Below, piece by piece: positions 8,190 to 16,837 of a DNA stretch of 64,000 nucleotides. How positions within the stretch are numbered: the first letter of the stretch is position 1; each line of letters starts with the position of its first letter. This DNA is from Actinomycetota bacterium. GTDB taxonomy: Bacteria > Actinomycetota > CADDZG01 > WHSQ01. The DNA is taken from contig JAUJPD010000004.1 in the NCBI GenBank assembly GCA_030447315.1, positions 55,340-119,339 of the forward strand, in the 5' to 3' direction. Both the position numbers and the translations under genes were made by a program. The notes under the pieces were generated by a model. That model was not told the origin of the DNA. It made no database searches and was given only the letters and a program-made list of their open reading frames with translations.

Positions 8190-9199
8190 GGAAGGCGCTG
8201 CCCGGAGGAGGCCGAGAAGCGGTGCAGATCATCGTCGCCGAACCCGAGTCCCACGGTTCCGTCCAGGTGTCCGACGCCACGGAGGTCGCGGCGGACCAGA
8301 AGGGTGCAGTCTCCGACACGGACGTGGACGATCACCTCGCCGCCGATAGGTTCCACGGCCGCGATCTCGCCATGCAGCCGGGCGTCGTCCGTCGCAACGA
8401 GATCCACGCGCTCCGGGCGCACCCCGCACAGCTGGTCCCCGTCCCGACCGAGCAGCCGCGACGGAAAGAGGTTCATCGGCGGACTGCCGAGGAAGCCTGC
8501 GACGAACGCGGTGGACGGCCGTTCGTAGAGCTCCATGGGCGGCCCCACCTGCTCGACGCGGCCGGCGCGCAGAACCGCGACGCTGTCACCCATCGTCATC
8601 GCTTCCACCTGATCGTGCGTTACGTAGATCGTCGTGGTGTCCAGAGACCGCTGCAGCGACCGTATCTGGCTTCTCGTCTGGGTCCGCAGCTCCGCATCCA
8701 GATTGGACAAGGGCTCGTCCAACAGGAACGCAGCGGGCCGCCTTACGAGCGCACGAGCTAGAGCGACCCGCTGTCTCTCTCCGCCCGAGAGACGATCGGG
8801 AGAGCGGTCGAGCTGAGCATCCAAGCCCACCATGGACGCAGCTTGTTCGACCTTTGCATCGATCTGATCGCGCGCTACCTTGCGCGCCCGCAGACCGAAG
8901 GCGATGTTGGCTCGAACGCTCAGGTGCGGGTAGAGGGCGTAGTCCTGGAAGACCATCGCGACATCTCGCTCGCCCGGGTCCAATGACGTGACGTCGCGAC
9001 CCGCCACCTCCACGCTGCCCCCGTCGAGCTCCTCGAGGCCGGCCACGCAGCGGAGCAACGTGGTCTTGCCGGACCCCGACGGCCCCACCACCACCGTCAT
9101 GCGACCTTGCGGAACCTCCAGCGAGACACCGTCGAGCACCTTGACCTCGCCGGCGCGGGTCTGGAACCTCTTCGAGACATCGCGCAGACGAAGCGTCAC
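8186..9199 (-). CDS. Sugar ABC transporter ATP-binding protein (MalK/UgpC-like)
   Basis: A 337-residue ATPase. Walker A 'GPSGSGKT' is at residues 39-46, the Q-loop follows in 'MVFQDYALYPHL', the signature is 'LSGGERQRVALARAL', Walker B 'FLLDEPLSNLD', the switch 'YVTHDQ'. A C-terminal regulatory OB-like domain (about 240-337, 'GVRPERVDL') is typical of the MalK/UgpC group. The GTG start at 9199 overlaps the TGA of the binding protein and is preceded by GGAGG. A much longer open frame extends upstream but runs antiparallel in frame through the binding-protein gene and is not coding. It powers import through the two neighbouring permeases. Confidence 0.93.
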   Translation of the reverse strand: MTLRLRDVSKRFQTRAGEVKVLDGVSLEVPQGRMTVVVGPSGSGKTTLLRCVAGLEELDGGSVEVAGRDVTSLDPGERDVAMVFQDYALYPHLSVRANIAFGLRARKVARDQIDAKVEQAASMVGLDAQLDRSPDRLSGGERQRVALARALVRRPAAFLLDEPLSNLDAELRTQTRSQIRSLQRSLDTTTIYVTHDQVEAMTMGDSVAVLRAGRVEQVGPPMELYERPSTAFVAGFLGSPPMNLFPSRLLGRDGDQLCGVRPERVDLVATDDARLHGEIAAVEPIGGEVIVHVRVGDCTLLVRRDLRGVGHLDGTVGLGFGDDDLHRFSASSGQRLP

Positions 9200-10464
9200 C
9201 GCTCCGCCGCCTCCTCGAACAAAGGCTGGGTCTCGGCCTCCAGGGCCGCGATCGCATCGTCGATCGTGTAGCCCTCTTCGTAGAACGCCCGGGTGAGGAT
9301 CTCCTCGGCGAGATCCTCGATCTCCGGCCACGTGGCGATGACCGGTGTACGCCGGATCGCGGGGATCCCTTGCAGGAAGACCTCCGGATGAGCAGGTGAC
9401 TGCGTCGGATCGAGGAACGCGCCGGAGCGCGCCACCTCCCTCAAGGAAGGCACGGTGCGGCCTCCGAGCGCGGCGATCGTCTGGCCCTGGCGCCCGGTGG
9501 CGAACGCGATGAAGCGGGCGGCCTGTGCGGTCCGTTCGGCGTCGCCGCCGGCCGCCAGGCAGTAGGCGTCTGAATGGAGGATGCCGGCCGGTTCCTCGGC
9601 CACGGGGAGGGCCGCCACGTCCCACTCGAGACCCAGCACCTCGCGCAGCACGGGAGTGTCGCGGCGCGAGGACAGGAACATCCCAAGCTTGCCGGTGACG
9701 AAGCGAGTCTCGAGGTCCTGCGCGGTGATCTCTTGCTCCGACGGCACCACCTTGTCGTCGCGCACGAGCGAGACGATGTACTCGAGCGCCTCCCGGGCGG
9801 CGGGATCGTCCAGCGTGAAACGGCTCGGTGTGTCGGGATCGTCGACGATCTCGCCTCCGTTCGACCACACGAAGGGCGCCAACCTGATGATGCTGGGCTC
9901 TATACCCAAGCCGTCGACCTCTCCCTTCGTGAGGGTGCGAGCGGTCTGCCTGAGGTCCTCCCACGTCCAGCCGGGCTGCGGCGGGTCGAGACCGGCCTGG
10001 CGGAACAGCTTCTCGTTGAAGTACACGACCAGCGACGAGATGTTCTGTGGCATGCACTGCAACCGGCCGTCGAAGGTGAAGGCCTCGAGGGGCTGCGGGA
10101 AATACGCATCCAGTTCGACGCCGTTCGTCTCCAGGAAGCCCTCGTACGGCTCGATCGCGCCCCGCACCACGAACTGCGCGTACTCCCGATAGTTGATCAA
10201 GAAGATCTCGGGTGCATCTCCGCCGGCGAAGGAGGTGGTCAGCTTCGCCAGGTGCTCGTCTTTCTCGGGCACCTCGACCAGATCGATCTCGAACCCGTCA
10301 GGCGAGCGCCGGAAGGCTTCGACGATCGCGCCGTAGACCTTGGTCTCCTCGGGCTCGCCCGCGACCTGAAGGCGCAGCGGGCCCTCGGTTGGGGACGCAC
10401 CGGTGCCGCTGCAGGCCGCGGCCCCTACCAACGCGAGGGCGGCGAGACAGCGCGCGGCCCTCAT
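9196..10464 (-). CDS. Extracellular sugar-binding lipoprotein of ABC importer
   Basis: A 422-residue family 1 solute-binding protein. The N-terminus is a lipoprotein signal with lipobox 'GAAAC' near residue 18. The mature part has the features of MalE/UgpB-like proteins: 'PEIFLINYREYAQFV', 'NEKLFRQAGLDPP.PGWTWED', and a late 'GR.GQTIAALGGRTVPS'. It would be anchored outside the membrane and deliver a sugar, oligosaccharide or polyol to the permease pair. The ATG at 10464 overlaps the stop of the upstream permease and the stop overlaps the ATPase start, so translation of the whole set is coupled. Ligand unknown. Confidence 0.92.
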   Translation of the reverse strand: MRAARCLAALALVGAAACSGTGASPTEGPLRLQVAGEPEETKVYGAIVEAFRRSPDGFEIDLVEVPEKDEHLAKLTTSFAGGDAPEIFLINYREYAQFVVRGAIEPYEGFLETNGVELDAYFPQPLEAFTFDGRLQCMPQNISSLVVYFNEKLFRQAGLDPPQPGWTWEDLRQTARTLTKGEVDGLGIEPSIIRLAPFVWSNGGEIVDDPDTPSRFTLDDPAAREALEYIVSLVRDDKVVPSEQEITAQDLETRFVTGKLGMFLSSRRDTPVLREVLGLEWDVAALPVAEEPAGILHSDAYCLAAGGDAERTAQAARFIAFATGRQGQTIAALGGRTVPSLREVARSGAFLDPTQSPAHPEVFLQGIPAIRRTPVIATWPEIEDLAEEILTRAFYEEGYTIDDAIAALEAETQPLFEEAAER

Positions 10465-11279
10465 CGCACCCCCAGCGTCTTCACGAAGAAAGACCGTTGC
10501 GCGGCGAGGAAAGCGATCACCGGTGGAGCCGTGACCATCACCGAGGCGGCCAACAAGATCGGGTGATTGGTGGGCTCGAGGGTCTGCAGAGCGCGCAGGC
10601 CCACAGACACCGTCTGCTTGTCGCCCGACGTCAGGTAGAGCAGAGGGTCGATGAAGTTGGCCCAGTGCCATCCGAAGGCCAGGACGGCTACCGCCAGGGC
10701 GACGGGAGCCGACAGCGGCCACGCGACCTTGCGCCAGATGCCGAAAGGCGACAGGTTCTCGAGCCTGGCGGCCTCGAAGAGCGTGCTGGGGAGGCGCGAG
10801 TAGGACAGTGCGAACAACAGCACGTAGAAGGGCGTCGTCGCCATCAGGGCAGGAGCGATCAGTGGCCACAAGGTGTCGACCAGGCCCAGCCACTTGAACA
10901 GGACGAAGCGCGGAACCCACAGGGCGCTCAGCGGGATCATCAATGCGACGACACTCAGCGCGATTAGGCGACGCCGGGCGCGTGGGCTTGCCACCGCGAT
11001 CGCGAAGCCCGCCCACGACGCCACCAGCACCGTGACGGGAACCGCTATCGCCACGACGATCAATGAGTTCGTCAGGTAGGTCCCCAAGGGGACGAACGCG
11101 AATACGTTTCTGTAGTTGGACCAGGTGAATCCCTGGGGAACGAGCTCGAACCCATCCGGCGGCGGAAGACCGGGCGCCCGCAGCGATCCGAGCACCATGA
11201 ACAGCAGTGGAGTGACGAACACCGTCGCCAGAGCCACGATCAGGAACCCGCGCAGGGACCGCCGAGCAGAAGATCTCAT
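10461..11279 (-). CDS. Sugar-type ABC transporter permease (MalG/UgpE-like)
   Basis: A 272-residue membrane protein starting at the ATG at 11279, which overlaps the stop of the upstream lipoprotein as ATGA. The N-terminal half has 'FVTPLLFMVLGSLR', as in MalG-type permeases, then 'YLTNSLIVVAIAVP'. The EAA loop is degenerate ('FEAARLENLSPFGIWRKVAWPLSAP'; key part FEAARLENLS), with Glu-Asn in place of the usual Asp-Gly. That deviation is visible but does not by itself imply loss of function. It forms the channel together with the permease at 7350. Confidence 0.9.
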   Translation of the reverse strand: MRSSARRSLRGFLIVALATVFVTPLLFMVLGSLRAPGLPPPDGFELVPQGFTWSNYRNVFAFVPLGTYLTNSLIVVAIAVPVTVLVASWAGFAIAVASPRARRRLIALSVVALMIPLSALWVPRFVLFKWLGLVDTLWPLIAPALMATTPFYVLLFALSYSRLPSTLFEAARLENLSPFGIWRKVAWPLSAPVALAVAVLAFGWHWANFIDPLLYLTSGDKQTVSVGLRALQTLEPTNHPILLAASVMVTAPPVIAFLAAQRSFFVKTLGVR

Positions 11280-11698
11280 GACAGCCTCCGGTAGCGTTGC
11301 GCCTCGTAGAGCAGCTTGATCGTGACCTGGTCTTGGCAGGGACCTTCCCGCAGACGGTAGGTGCCCGTCGTGGCCCCGTCTCCTTCGAAGAATATTTCCG
11401 CCTCGAAGCCTTCGTTGTCCCCACTCAAGATGACGTAGCCCGCCTCCACGGTGGCGCGAGCGAGAACGGGATACAGCTCCACGATGGAGGTCTCGGTCAC
11501 GGCGCGAGCGCCGAGGAAGCCTCCCTCTACCTCGATCTGGTCCACGACCCCCCACTCGTCGAGAGGGATGTCGCGCGGCAAGAGAGAGAGATCTTCCACC
11601 GGCTCGGGTAGTGCGCAGACCCGGGGAGCCGAGGCCCCCGAGCCGCCGCAGGCGGCCAGGGGGCCGAGCAGGGCGGCGACCAAGGCGACTCGCCTCAC
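11276..11698 (-). CDS. Putative lipoprotein B, first gene of the ABC operon
   Basis: A 140-residue predicted lipoprotein with a signal peptide and lipobox 'LAAC' followed by GGSGAS. It contains 'SGDNEGFEAEIFFEG' and a late Cys in 'REGPCQDQ', and is a paralogue of the protein at 6087-6509 of exactly the same length. Being first in the operon and overlapping the permease start, it is made in step with the importer. Both paralogues would sit on the outer face of the membrane beside the binding protein. The role (accessory ligand binding, sensing or assembly) cannot be deduced from sequence. Confidence 0.72.
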   Translation of the reverse strand: MRRVALVAALLGPLAACGGSGASAPRVCALPEPVEDLSLLPRDIPLDEWGVVDQIEVEGGFLGARAVTETSIVELYPVLARATVEAGYVILSGDNEGFEAEIFFEGDGATTGTYRLREGPCQDQVTIKLLYEAQRYRRLS

Positions 11699-11752
11699 GG
11701 ATCTCCTGTCTCGTCGGATGGAAGGGCTCCAGGTAAGCTAAATGCTGGGGAG

Positions 11753-12999
11753 GTGGTAGTGGCGATGGGTGATGGACGGGCATCTCGACGCGCCCCGGCG
11801 CGCGTGGCGGCGGCCTCCCTCGCGGTCTGTCTGGTGGCCGCGCTCGCGCCCCCTGCCGGCGCCGTTCCCGGAGTGACCCGGCGCCGCATCAAGATCGGCG
11901 TTCACGCATCCTTGACCGGCGCCGCGCCGCTGCCGGCGAGCTCGGCCGAAGAAGGCACGCGTCTGTTGTGGGAGTGGCTCGAGGCGGTCGACCGGCCGAT
12001 CAACCGCCGCCACGTCGACGTGGTCATCAAGAACGACAACTACAACCCCTCCCAGGCCGTGGCCGTCTGTAAGGAGATGGTCGAACAAGACGGCGTGTTC
12101 CTGTTGAGCAGCCTGGTCTCGGGCTCTTACGGCGGAGACCAGAGCATGAGCTGCGCGCGCTACGCGGCAAGCGTGGGCGTTCCTTACGTGACGATCGGCG
12201 CCTACAAGCTCGGCGTGGACAAGTTGCGCAACTACTTCTCGGTCACCCAGCCGATGGAGGAGCAAGCTCCTCGGCTGGCCGATCACCTGGTCTCGGACCT
12301 GGGGGCGAGACGCGAGAAGAACGGCATCGTTCGGGTCAACACGCCTTCGTACGAGAGGGTGCACGACCGCTTCGTGGCCGCCATGACGAAGAGGAAGGCT
12401 CCGGTCACCTACGACCGGGCCGTCCCCAAGGCGGCCGGCACCACCGAGGCCCAGCTCGTGGTGCAAGAGATGAAAGCGGCGGGGGTCGAGAACGTCACGA
12501 TGCTGGTGTCTCCGATCTTCTTCCTGCAGGTCCTGCAGGCGGCCAAGACCCAGGATTACTCGCCGCTATGGAACGGCGTGGGTCTCACGATGACGGTCAG
12601 CGACGAGATCGTCCGCTTCGGTTGTCGCAACGGGACGATCGACGGAGCCCGGTTCCTGTCGTTCCTTCCCGCCTTCGGAGACCGCAACGCCTTCGATCGC
12701 GTCCACGACCGCGCCATGGAGAGGGTCTATCCGAACGCGGGCGGCGGCGACGCGGTGACGTGGCTGGGGTGGGCGACCTCCAAGGCCCTGAAGGACATGC
12801 TGGAGCTGCCCGGGCGACGCCTGACTCGCGCCGCTTCATCCGCCTCGCGCAGAGCGGCAAGAGGATGCGCACCGGCATCTTGCCGCCGGTCCGCTTCACC
12901 AAGGCCGACCACTTCGCCGGCGCCTCCACCCATGTCTTGAAAGCACGCTGTTCGGATCAGCGGTGGCACACGGCGCGGAGGTTCGTGAAGGACTTCTAG
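11753..12999 (+). CDS. Type 1 periplasmic binding protein (LivJ-like), frame break near 12815
   Basis: About 415 residues. After a signal peptide ending near 'PPAGA' comes 'RRRIKIGVHASLTGAAPLP', the start of the branched-chain amino-acid/urea type binding-protein fold, then 'VVIKNDNYNPSQAVAVCKEMVEQDGVF'-like features (key part NDNYNPSQA). Such proteins capture small ligands outside the cell. No LivHMGF genes are adjacent. At about 12812 a GGG run appears to lack one G. The protein continues in the next frame as 'ATPDSRRFIRLAQSG' to 'RRFVKDF' and a stop at 12999. GTG at 11753 follows GGGGAGG, but the ATG at 11765 is equally possible. The end overlaps lipA convergently. Confidence 0.78.
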
Positions 13000-13991
13000 C
13001 GAAGGGCGAGCCGTTTGGCCGCAGCTTCGTATTGCTTGCCCGCGTGATAGCTCGACCGCACGAGGGGGCCGGACTCGACCCAGGCGAATCCCAGCTCCTC
13101 TTCACCGTAGGTCTTGTAGCGCCGGAACTCGTCCGGATGCACCCAGCGGTCGACCGGCAGGTGCCAGGAGACGGTGGGCTGCAGGTATTGGCCGATCGTG
13201 ACGATGTCGCACCCGGTCGCGCGAAGGTCCCGAAGCGCCTCGTAGACCTCTTGTTCGGTCTCGCCCATCCCCACGATGAGGTTGGATTTCGTCACCTGAT
13301 CCGGTCGCAGCTCCTTGGCCCACACGAGCAGATCGAGGCTGGCTCGGTAACCGAAGCCGGGCCGGATCGAGGAATGGAGCCGTACCACGGTCTCCAGATT
13401 GTGAGCGAGGACGTCGGGGCGAGCTTGGATGACGCGCTCCAGCGAGCGGCGCGGCTCCTCCTTACGGCCTTTGAAGTCCGGGATCAGCACCTCGATCCCG
13501 CAAGCGGGCATCTCTCGCCGCACGGCTTCGATCGTGGCGGCCCAATGCGCCGACGCGGCATCGTCTCGGTCGTCTCTCGCGACACCGGTGATGACGGCGA
13601 ACCTCAGGCCCATGAGCCTGACCGCCTCGGCCACCTTGTTCGGCTCGTCGACGTCCAGTGCCTGGGGCTTGGCCGTCATGACGTCGCAGAAGCCGCATCG
13701 CCTGGTGCAGAGGTCCCCGCACAGGAGGAAGGTCGCTTCGCGCGCTTCCCAACACTCATAGATATTGGGGCAGGCGGCTTGTTCGCAAACGGTCGCGAGG
13801 CCACGATCGCGCATGATGTTGCGAAGCTCGGTGAAGTTATCTCCCTGCTGAACCCGCACCTTGAGCCACTCGGGCTTGCGGGTGGGGCGGCCGCCGGCTT
13901 CGCCGGGGGCCGCGTGCATGGGAACCCCCCGCCGCAGGTCCCTGTCGATCTCGGCGCGCGTCTTGATCGTCGGCTGCAGGACCTGTGCCAT
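12996..13991 (-). CDS. lipA: Lipoyl synthase
   Basis: A 331-residue radical SAM enzyme that inserts two sulfurs into protein-bound octanoyl groups. The auxiliary cluster motif 'CEQAACPNIYEC' is at Cys69, 74 and 80. The radical-SAM CxxxCxxC motif is 'CTRRCGFC' at Cys95, 99 and 102. The late 'RSSYHA' serine motif is also present. All residues for function are visible. It is the last gene of the 2-oxoacid dehydrogenase operon, 70 bp after E1beta, and would complete lipoylation of the E2 encoded upstream. Confidence 0.96.
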   Translation of the reverse strand: MAQVLQPTIKTRAEIDRDLRRGVPMHAAPGEAGGRPTRKPEWLKVRVQQGDNFTELRNIMRDRGLATVCEQAACPNIYECWEAREATFLLCGDLCTRRCGFCDVMTAKPQALDVDEPNKVAEAVRLMGLRFAVITGVARDDRDDAASAHWAATIEAVRREMPACGIEVLIPDFKGRKEEPRRSLERVIQARPDVLAHNLETVVRLHSSIRPGFGYRASLDLLVWAKELRPDQVTKSNLIVGMGETEQEVYEALRDLRATGCDIVTIGQYLQPTVSWHLPVDRWVHPDEFRRYKTYGEEELGFAWVESGPLVRSSYHAGKQYEAAAKRLALR

Positions 13992-14062
13992 CAGGCCGAC
14001 CGACCGTTCTGACGTCCTAGAGCCATCGCCGGCGGTGGCTCAGTTAGCAGAGAAGGGGGCAT

Positions 14063-15067
14063 CTAGTAGTCCGCTAGCTTGCGCATCTCTTGCTCTAGCG
14101 TGTCCACGTTGGGCATGAACCAGTGCTCGAGGGTCGGCGCGTAGGGCATGGCCGGAACGTGGGGGCCGGCGATCCGCTTGATGGGGGCATCCAGCTCGAA
14201 CATGGCGTGCTCGGCTATCTGAGCAGCCACCTCGGCCCCCACTCCGAGGAACTTGTTGTCCTCGTACACGATCATCGCCTTGCTCGTTCGGGCCACCGAT
14301 TCGAGCACGGTCTCGGTGTCCAGCGGAAAGATGCTTCGTAGATCGATGACCTCGACCTCGATGCCGTCGCCGGCCAACCTCTCGGCGGCCTCGAGGCAGA
14401 AGTGGTGCATCAGACCGTATGAGACGACCGTCAGATCGCGGCCCGGCCGGCGGATCTCCGCCTTGCCGAACGGCACTGTGTAGCGCTCATCGGGCACCTC
14501 GCCTTTGACGAGGCGATAGGTCTTCTTGTGCTCGAGGTAGATCACCGGATCGGGATCTTCGAGGGCCTGGATCAGCATCCCCTTGGCGTCGTACGGGGTC
14601 GATGGCACCACAACCTTCAGTCCGGGAACGTGGGCGTACAGAGCCTCTACCGACTGCGAGTGATACAGCGCGCCATGAACGCCACCTCCGTACGGCGCGC
14701 GGATCACCATCGGGACGGTGAAGTCGCCGTTGGAGCGGTACCGGATACGAGCTGCTTCTTGGGTGATCTGGTTGAAGGCCGGGAAGCTGAAGTCCGCGAA
14801 CTGCATCTCCGCCACCGGGATCATCCCGTCGATCGCGAGGCCGATACCGACGCCGGCGATCAAGGCCTCGTCGAGCGGCGTGTCGATGACCCGGTCCTCG
14901 CCGAACTCGTCCAGGAAGCCCATCGTCACCCGGAAGACGCCGCCGCGGGCGCCGACGTCTTCGCCCAGGACGATCACACGATCGTCCCGTTTCATCTCTT
15001 CGAACAGCGTGTCGTGGATCGCTTGGACCATGTTCTTCTCGGTCGTGGGGCCGTTTGTCTCGGGCAT
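14063..15067 (-). CDS. 2-oxoacid dehydrogenase E1 component, beta subunit
   Basis: A 334-residue transketolase-fold beta subunit with 'VLGEDVGARGGVF', 'DTPLDEALIAGVGIGLA' and 'AEMQFADF', and the C-terminal domain phrase 'DLRSIFPLDTETV' followed by 'YEDNKFLGVGAE'. It forms the alpha2beta2 E1 with the neighbouring alpha subunit and decarboxylates a 2-oxoacid using ThDP, passing the acyl group to lipoyl-E2. The pattern is nearer to branched-chain 2-oxoacid (2-oxoisovalerate) enzymes than to classical pyruvate dehydrogenase, but I would not fix the substrate. It starts 2 bp after the alpha gene. Confidence 0.92.
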   Translation of the reverse strand: MPETNGPTTEKNMVQAIHDTLFEEMKRDDRVIVLGEDVGARGGVFRVTMGFLDEFGEDRVIDTPLDEALIAGVGIGLAIDGMIPVAEMQFADFSFPAFNQITQEAARIRYRSNGDFTVPMVIRAPYGGGVHGALYHSQSVEALYAHVPGLKVVVPSTPYDAKGMLIQALEDPDPVIYLEHKKTYRLVKGEVPDERYTVPFGKAEIRRPGRDLTVVSYGLMHHFCLEAAERLAGDGIEVEVIDLRSIFPLDTETVLESVARTSKAMIVYEDNKFLGVGAEVAAQIAEHAMFELDAPIKRIAGPHVPAMPYAPTLEHWFMPNVDTLEQEMRKLADY

Positions 15068-15069
15068 CG

Positions 15070-16080
15070 TTATCTCACCTCCACACGCTCGGCGTAGACG
15101 TTGTCGTAGGCCGTGGTCGGGTCCGGGAAGTCGGCCTCCTCGGCCTGCGCCGCCTGCTCGTCGACGGTGGTCTTCGTCTCGTCACGCATCTCTTGGATCC
15201 GAGCGTCGTCGATCATCTCGACCGATCTCAGGTATGCCTCGAAGCGAGGGATCGGATCCTTGGCCTTCCACTCCTCGACCTCTTCCTTCTTGCGATAGGT
15301 CCGATCGTCGTCATCGGAGGTGTGTGAATAGTGCCGGTAGGTCAAGAGCTCGACCAGGGAAGCACCCTCACCGGCACGCGCACGGTCGACCGCTTCTTTC
15401 GTCAGCTTGTAGGCCTCCAGGACGTCGTTACCGTCTCCGACCGCCCCCGGCATGCCGTAGCCCTGAGCCCGGCCGTGCACGGAGCCGGCGACCTGCTTGC
15501 TCACGTGAACGCTGATCGCGTACTGGTTGTTCTCCACGACCAACACCAACGGAAGCTTGTGTATCCCGGCGAAGTTCATCGCGCCGTGCCAGTCGCCCTC
15601 GGATGTGCCGCCCTCGCCGCACCAGGTGCCCACGACCGCGTCGCTGCGCTTGAGCTTCTTGGACAGCGCGATCCCGGCCGCATGCAGGCACTGGGTCGCG
15701 ATCGGAGACGAGCCCGTGATGATGTTGCGGTCCTTCGCGCCCCAGTGCGCGGGCATCTGCCGTCCCCCCGAAGAAGGATCGTCCTTCTTGCCGAAGAGAC
15801 CCAAGAAGACGTCCTTGGGGGTGAAGCCGGCCACCAGAGCAAGAGCCAGGTCCCGGTAGTAAGGGCAGAAGACGTCTTTACCCCGCTCGAACGCCCACGC
15901 CGAACCCACCTGCGCCGCCTCGTGACCGGACACGGGTACAACGAACGGCGCCTTGCCCTGGCGGTTGAGACCCCACTGGCGCTCGTCGCAGTAACGAGCA
16001 GTGAGCATGAAGCGGTACATCTCGATCAGGTCCTCTTCTTTGAGGCCCAACTCGGTGTGTCTGTCTGTGCCCTTTGCCAT
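15070..16080 (-). CDS. 2-oxoacid dehydrogenase E1 component, alpha subunit
   Basis: A 336-residue ThDP-binding alpha subunit. 'PYYRDLALALVAGF' is the conserved loop, 'GDWHGAMNFAGIHKLPLVLVVENNQYAIS' (key parts GDWHGAMN, ENNQYAIS) the ThDP/Mg site, and 'YRHYSHTSDDDDRTYR' the phosphorylation-loop equivalent, which looks like the branched-chain type. With the beta subunit it catalyses the first step of the complex. It is preceded by 37 bp after lipB and a GGAG-type ribosome site. No frame problem is seen, unlike E2 and E3 in the same operon. Confidence 0.92.
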   Translation of the reverse strand: MAKGTDRHTELGLKEEDLIEMYRFMLTARYCDERQWGLNRQGKAPFVVPVSGHEAAQVGSAWAFERGKDVFCPYYRDLALALVAGFTPKDVFLGLFGKKDDPSSGGRQMPAHWGAKDRNIITGSSPIATQCLHAAGIALSKKLKRSDAVVGTWCGEGGTSEGDWHGAMNFAGIHKLPLVLVVENNQYAISVHVSKQVAGSVHGRAQGYGMPGAVGDGNDVLEAYKLTKEAVDRARAGEGASLVELLTYRHYSHTSDDDDRTYRKKEEVEEWKAKDPIPRFEAYLRSVEMIDDARIQEMRDETKTTVDEQAAQAEEADFPDPTTAYDNVYAERVEVR

Positions 16081-16117
16081 TTCAGGTTCTCCTCCTCGAG
16101 ACGCCTGTCTCTTCTTC

Positions 16118-16837
16118 TTAGTTGGTGGACAAGACTCCGCCGACGGACGGGCCCGGTGCGACCAAGGATGCCGGTGGAGCCCATACGAGCTCGCGCTGAA
16201 ACACGCGCGCCACGTGCTTCGCCGCCAGGGACGCCACGGCTTCCACGCCGTGCTCGACGCCGGTCTCGTTGGCGACCGAGGTCACCCAGCGGTCCTGGAT
16301 CCCGCACGGAACGATGCCTCGGAACATCGACAGGTCGGTGGTGACGTTGAACGCGAACCCATGCATGGTGATACCTCGGGTGATCTTGACGCCGATCGCG
16401 CCGATCTTGTTCTGCCCGACCCATACGCCGGTGTGTTCGGGATCGCGAGCGGCCTCAACCCCAAGGTCTGCGGCCATCGCTATCACTACGTCTTCGAGGT
16501 TGCGGAGGTAACTCAACACGTCGTAACGCTCGCCCAACTTCATTATCGGGTAGCCCACCAGCTGACCGGGGCCGTGATAGGTGGCGCGGCCCCCGCGGTC
16601 GACGTTGTAGAGGCCGATCCCCCGCCCCGCCATCTCGGCTTCGCCGTACACGAGATCGGATCCATCGGCGCGCCGGCCCAACGTGTAGGTGTCAGGGTGC
16701 TCGAGCAGCATCAAGGCGTCCCCGCGCTCGCCGTCCAGGACCGAGAGATAGAGCTCCTTCTGCCACGCCCACGCGGCCGGGTAGTCGACCCGGCCCAGCC
16801 ACGAGGCCGTAACAGAAGGATCTGCCGTAGAGATCAT
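16118..16837 (-). CDS. lipB: Octanoyl transferase
   Basis: A 239-residue LipB that moves octanoyl groups from acyl-carrier protein to lipoyl domains. 'RGGRATYHGPGQLVGYP' (residues 81-97), the catalytic lysine in 'IGAIGVKI' (Lys151) and the catalytic cysteine in 'GIVPCGIQDR' (Cys178) are all present. The ATG at 16837 shares its A with the TGA of E2 (TGATG). This gives a start much shorter than the open frame, which otherwise continues backwards through E2 in another frame. Together with lipA it makes the operon self-sufficient for lipoylation. Confidence 0.95.
   Translation of the reverse strand: MISTADPSVTASWLGRVDYPAAWAWQKELYLSVLDGERGDALMLLEHPDTYTLGRRADGSDLVYGEAEMAGRGIGLYNVDRGGRATYHGPGQLVGYPIMKLGERYDVLSYLRNLEDVVIAMAADLGVEAARDPEHTGVWVGQNKIGAIGVKITRGITMHGFAFNVTTDLSMFRGIVPCGIQDRWVTSVANETGVEHGVEAVASLAAKHVARVFQRELVWAPPASLVAPGPSVGGVLSTN

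Noticed and set aside
9200-10057. Upstream extension of the ABC ATPase open frame (would give a 623-residue protein)
   Set aside because: The extension lies inside the sugar-binding protein gene in another frame, is Arg/Gly-rich without domain similarity, and the real GTG start at 9199 has a ribosome site and stop overlap.
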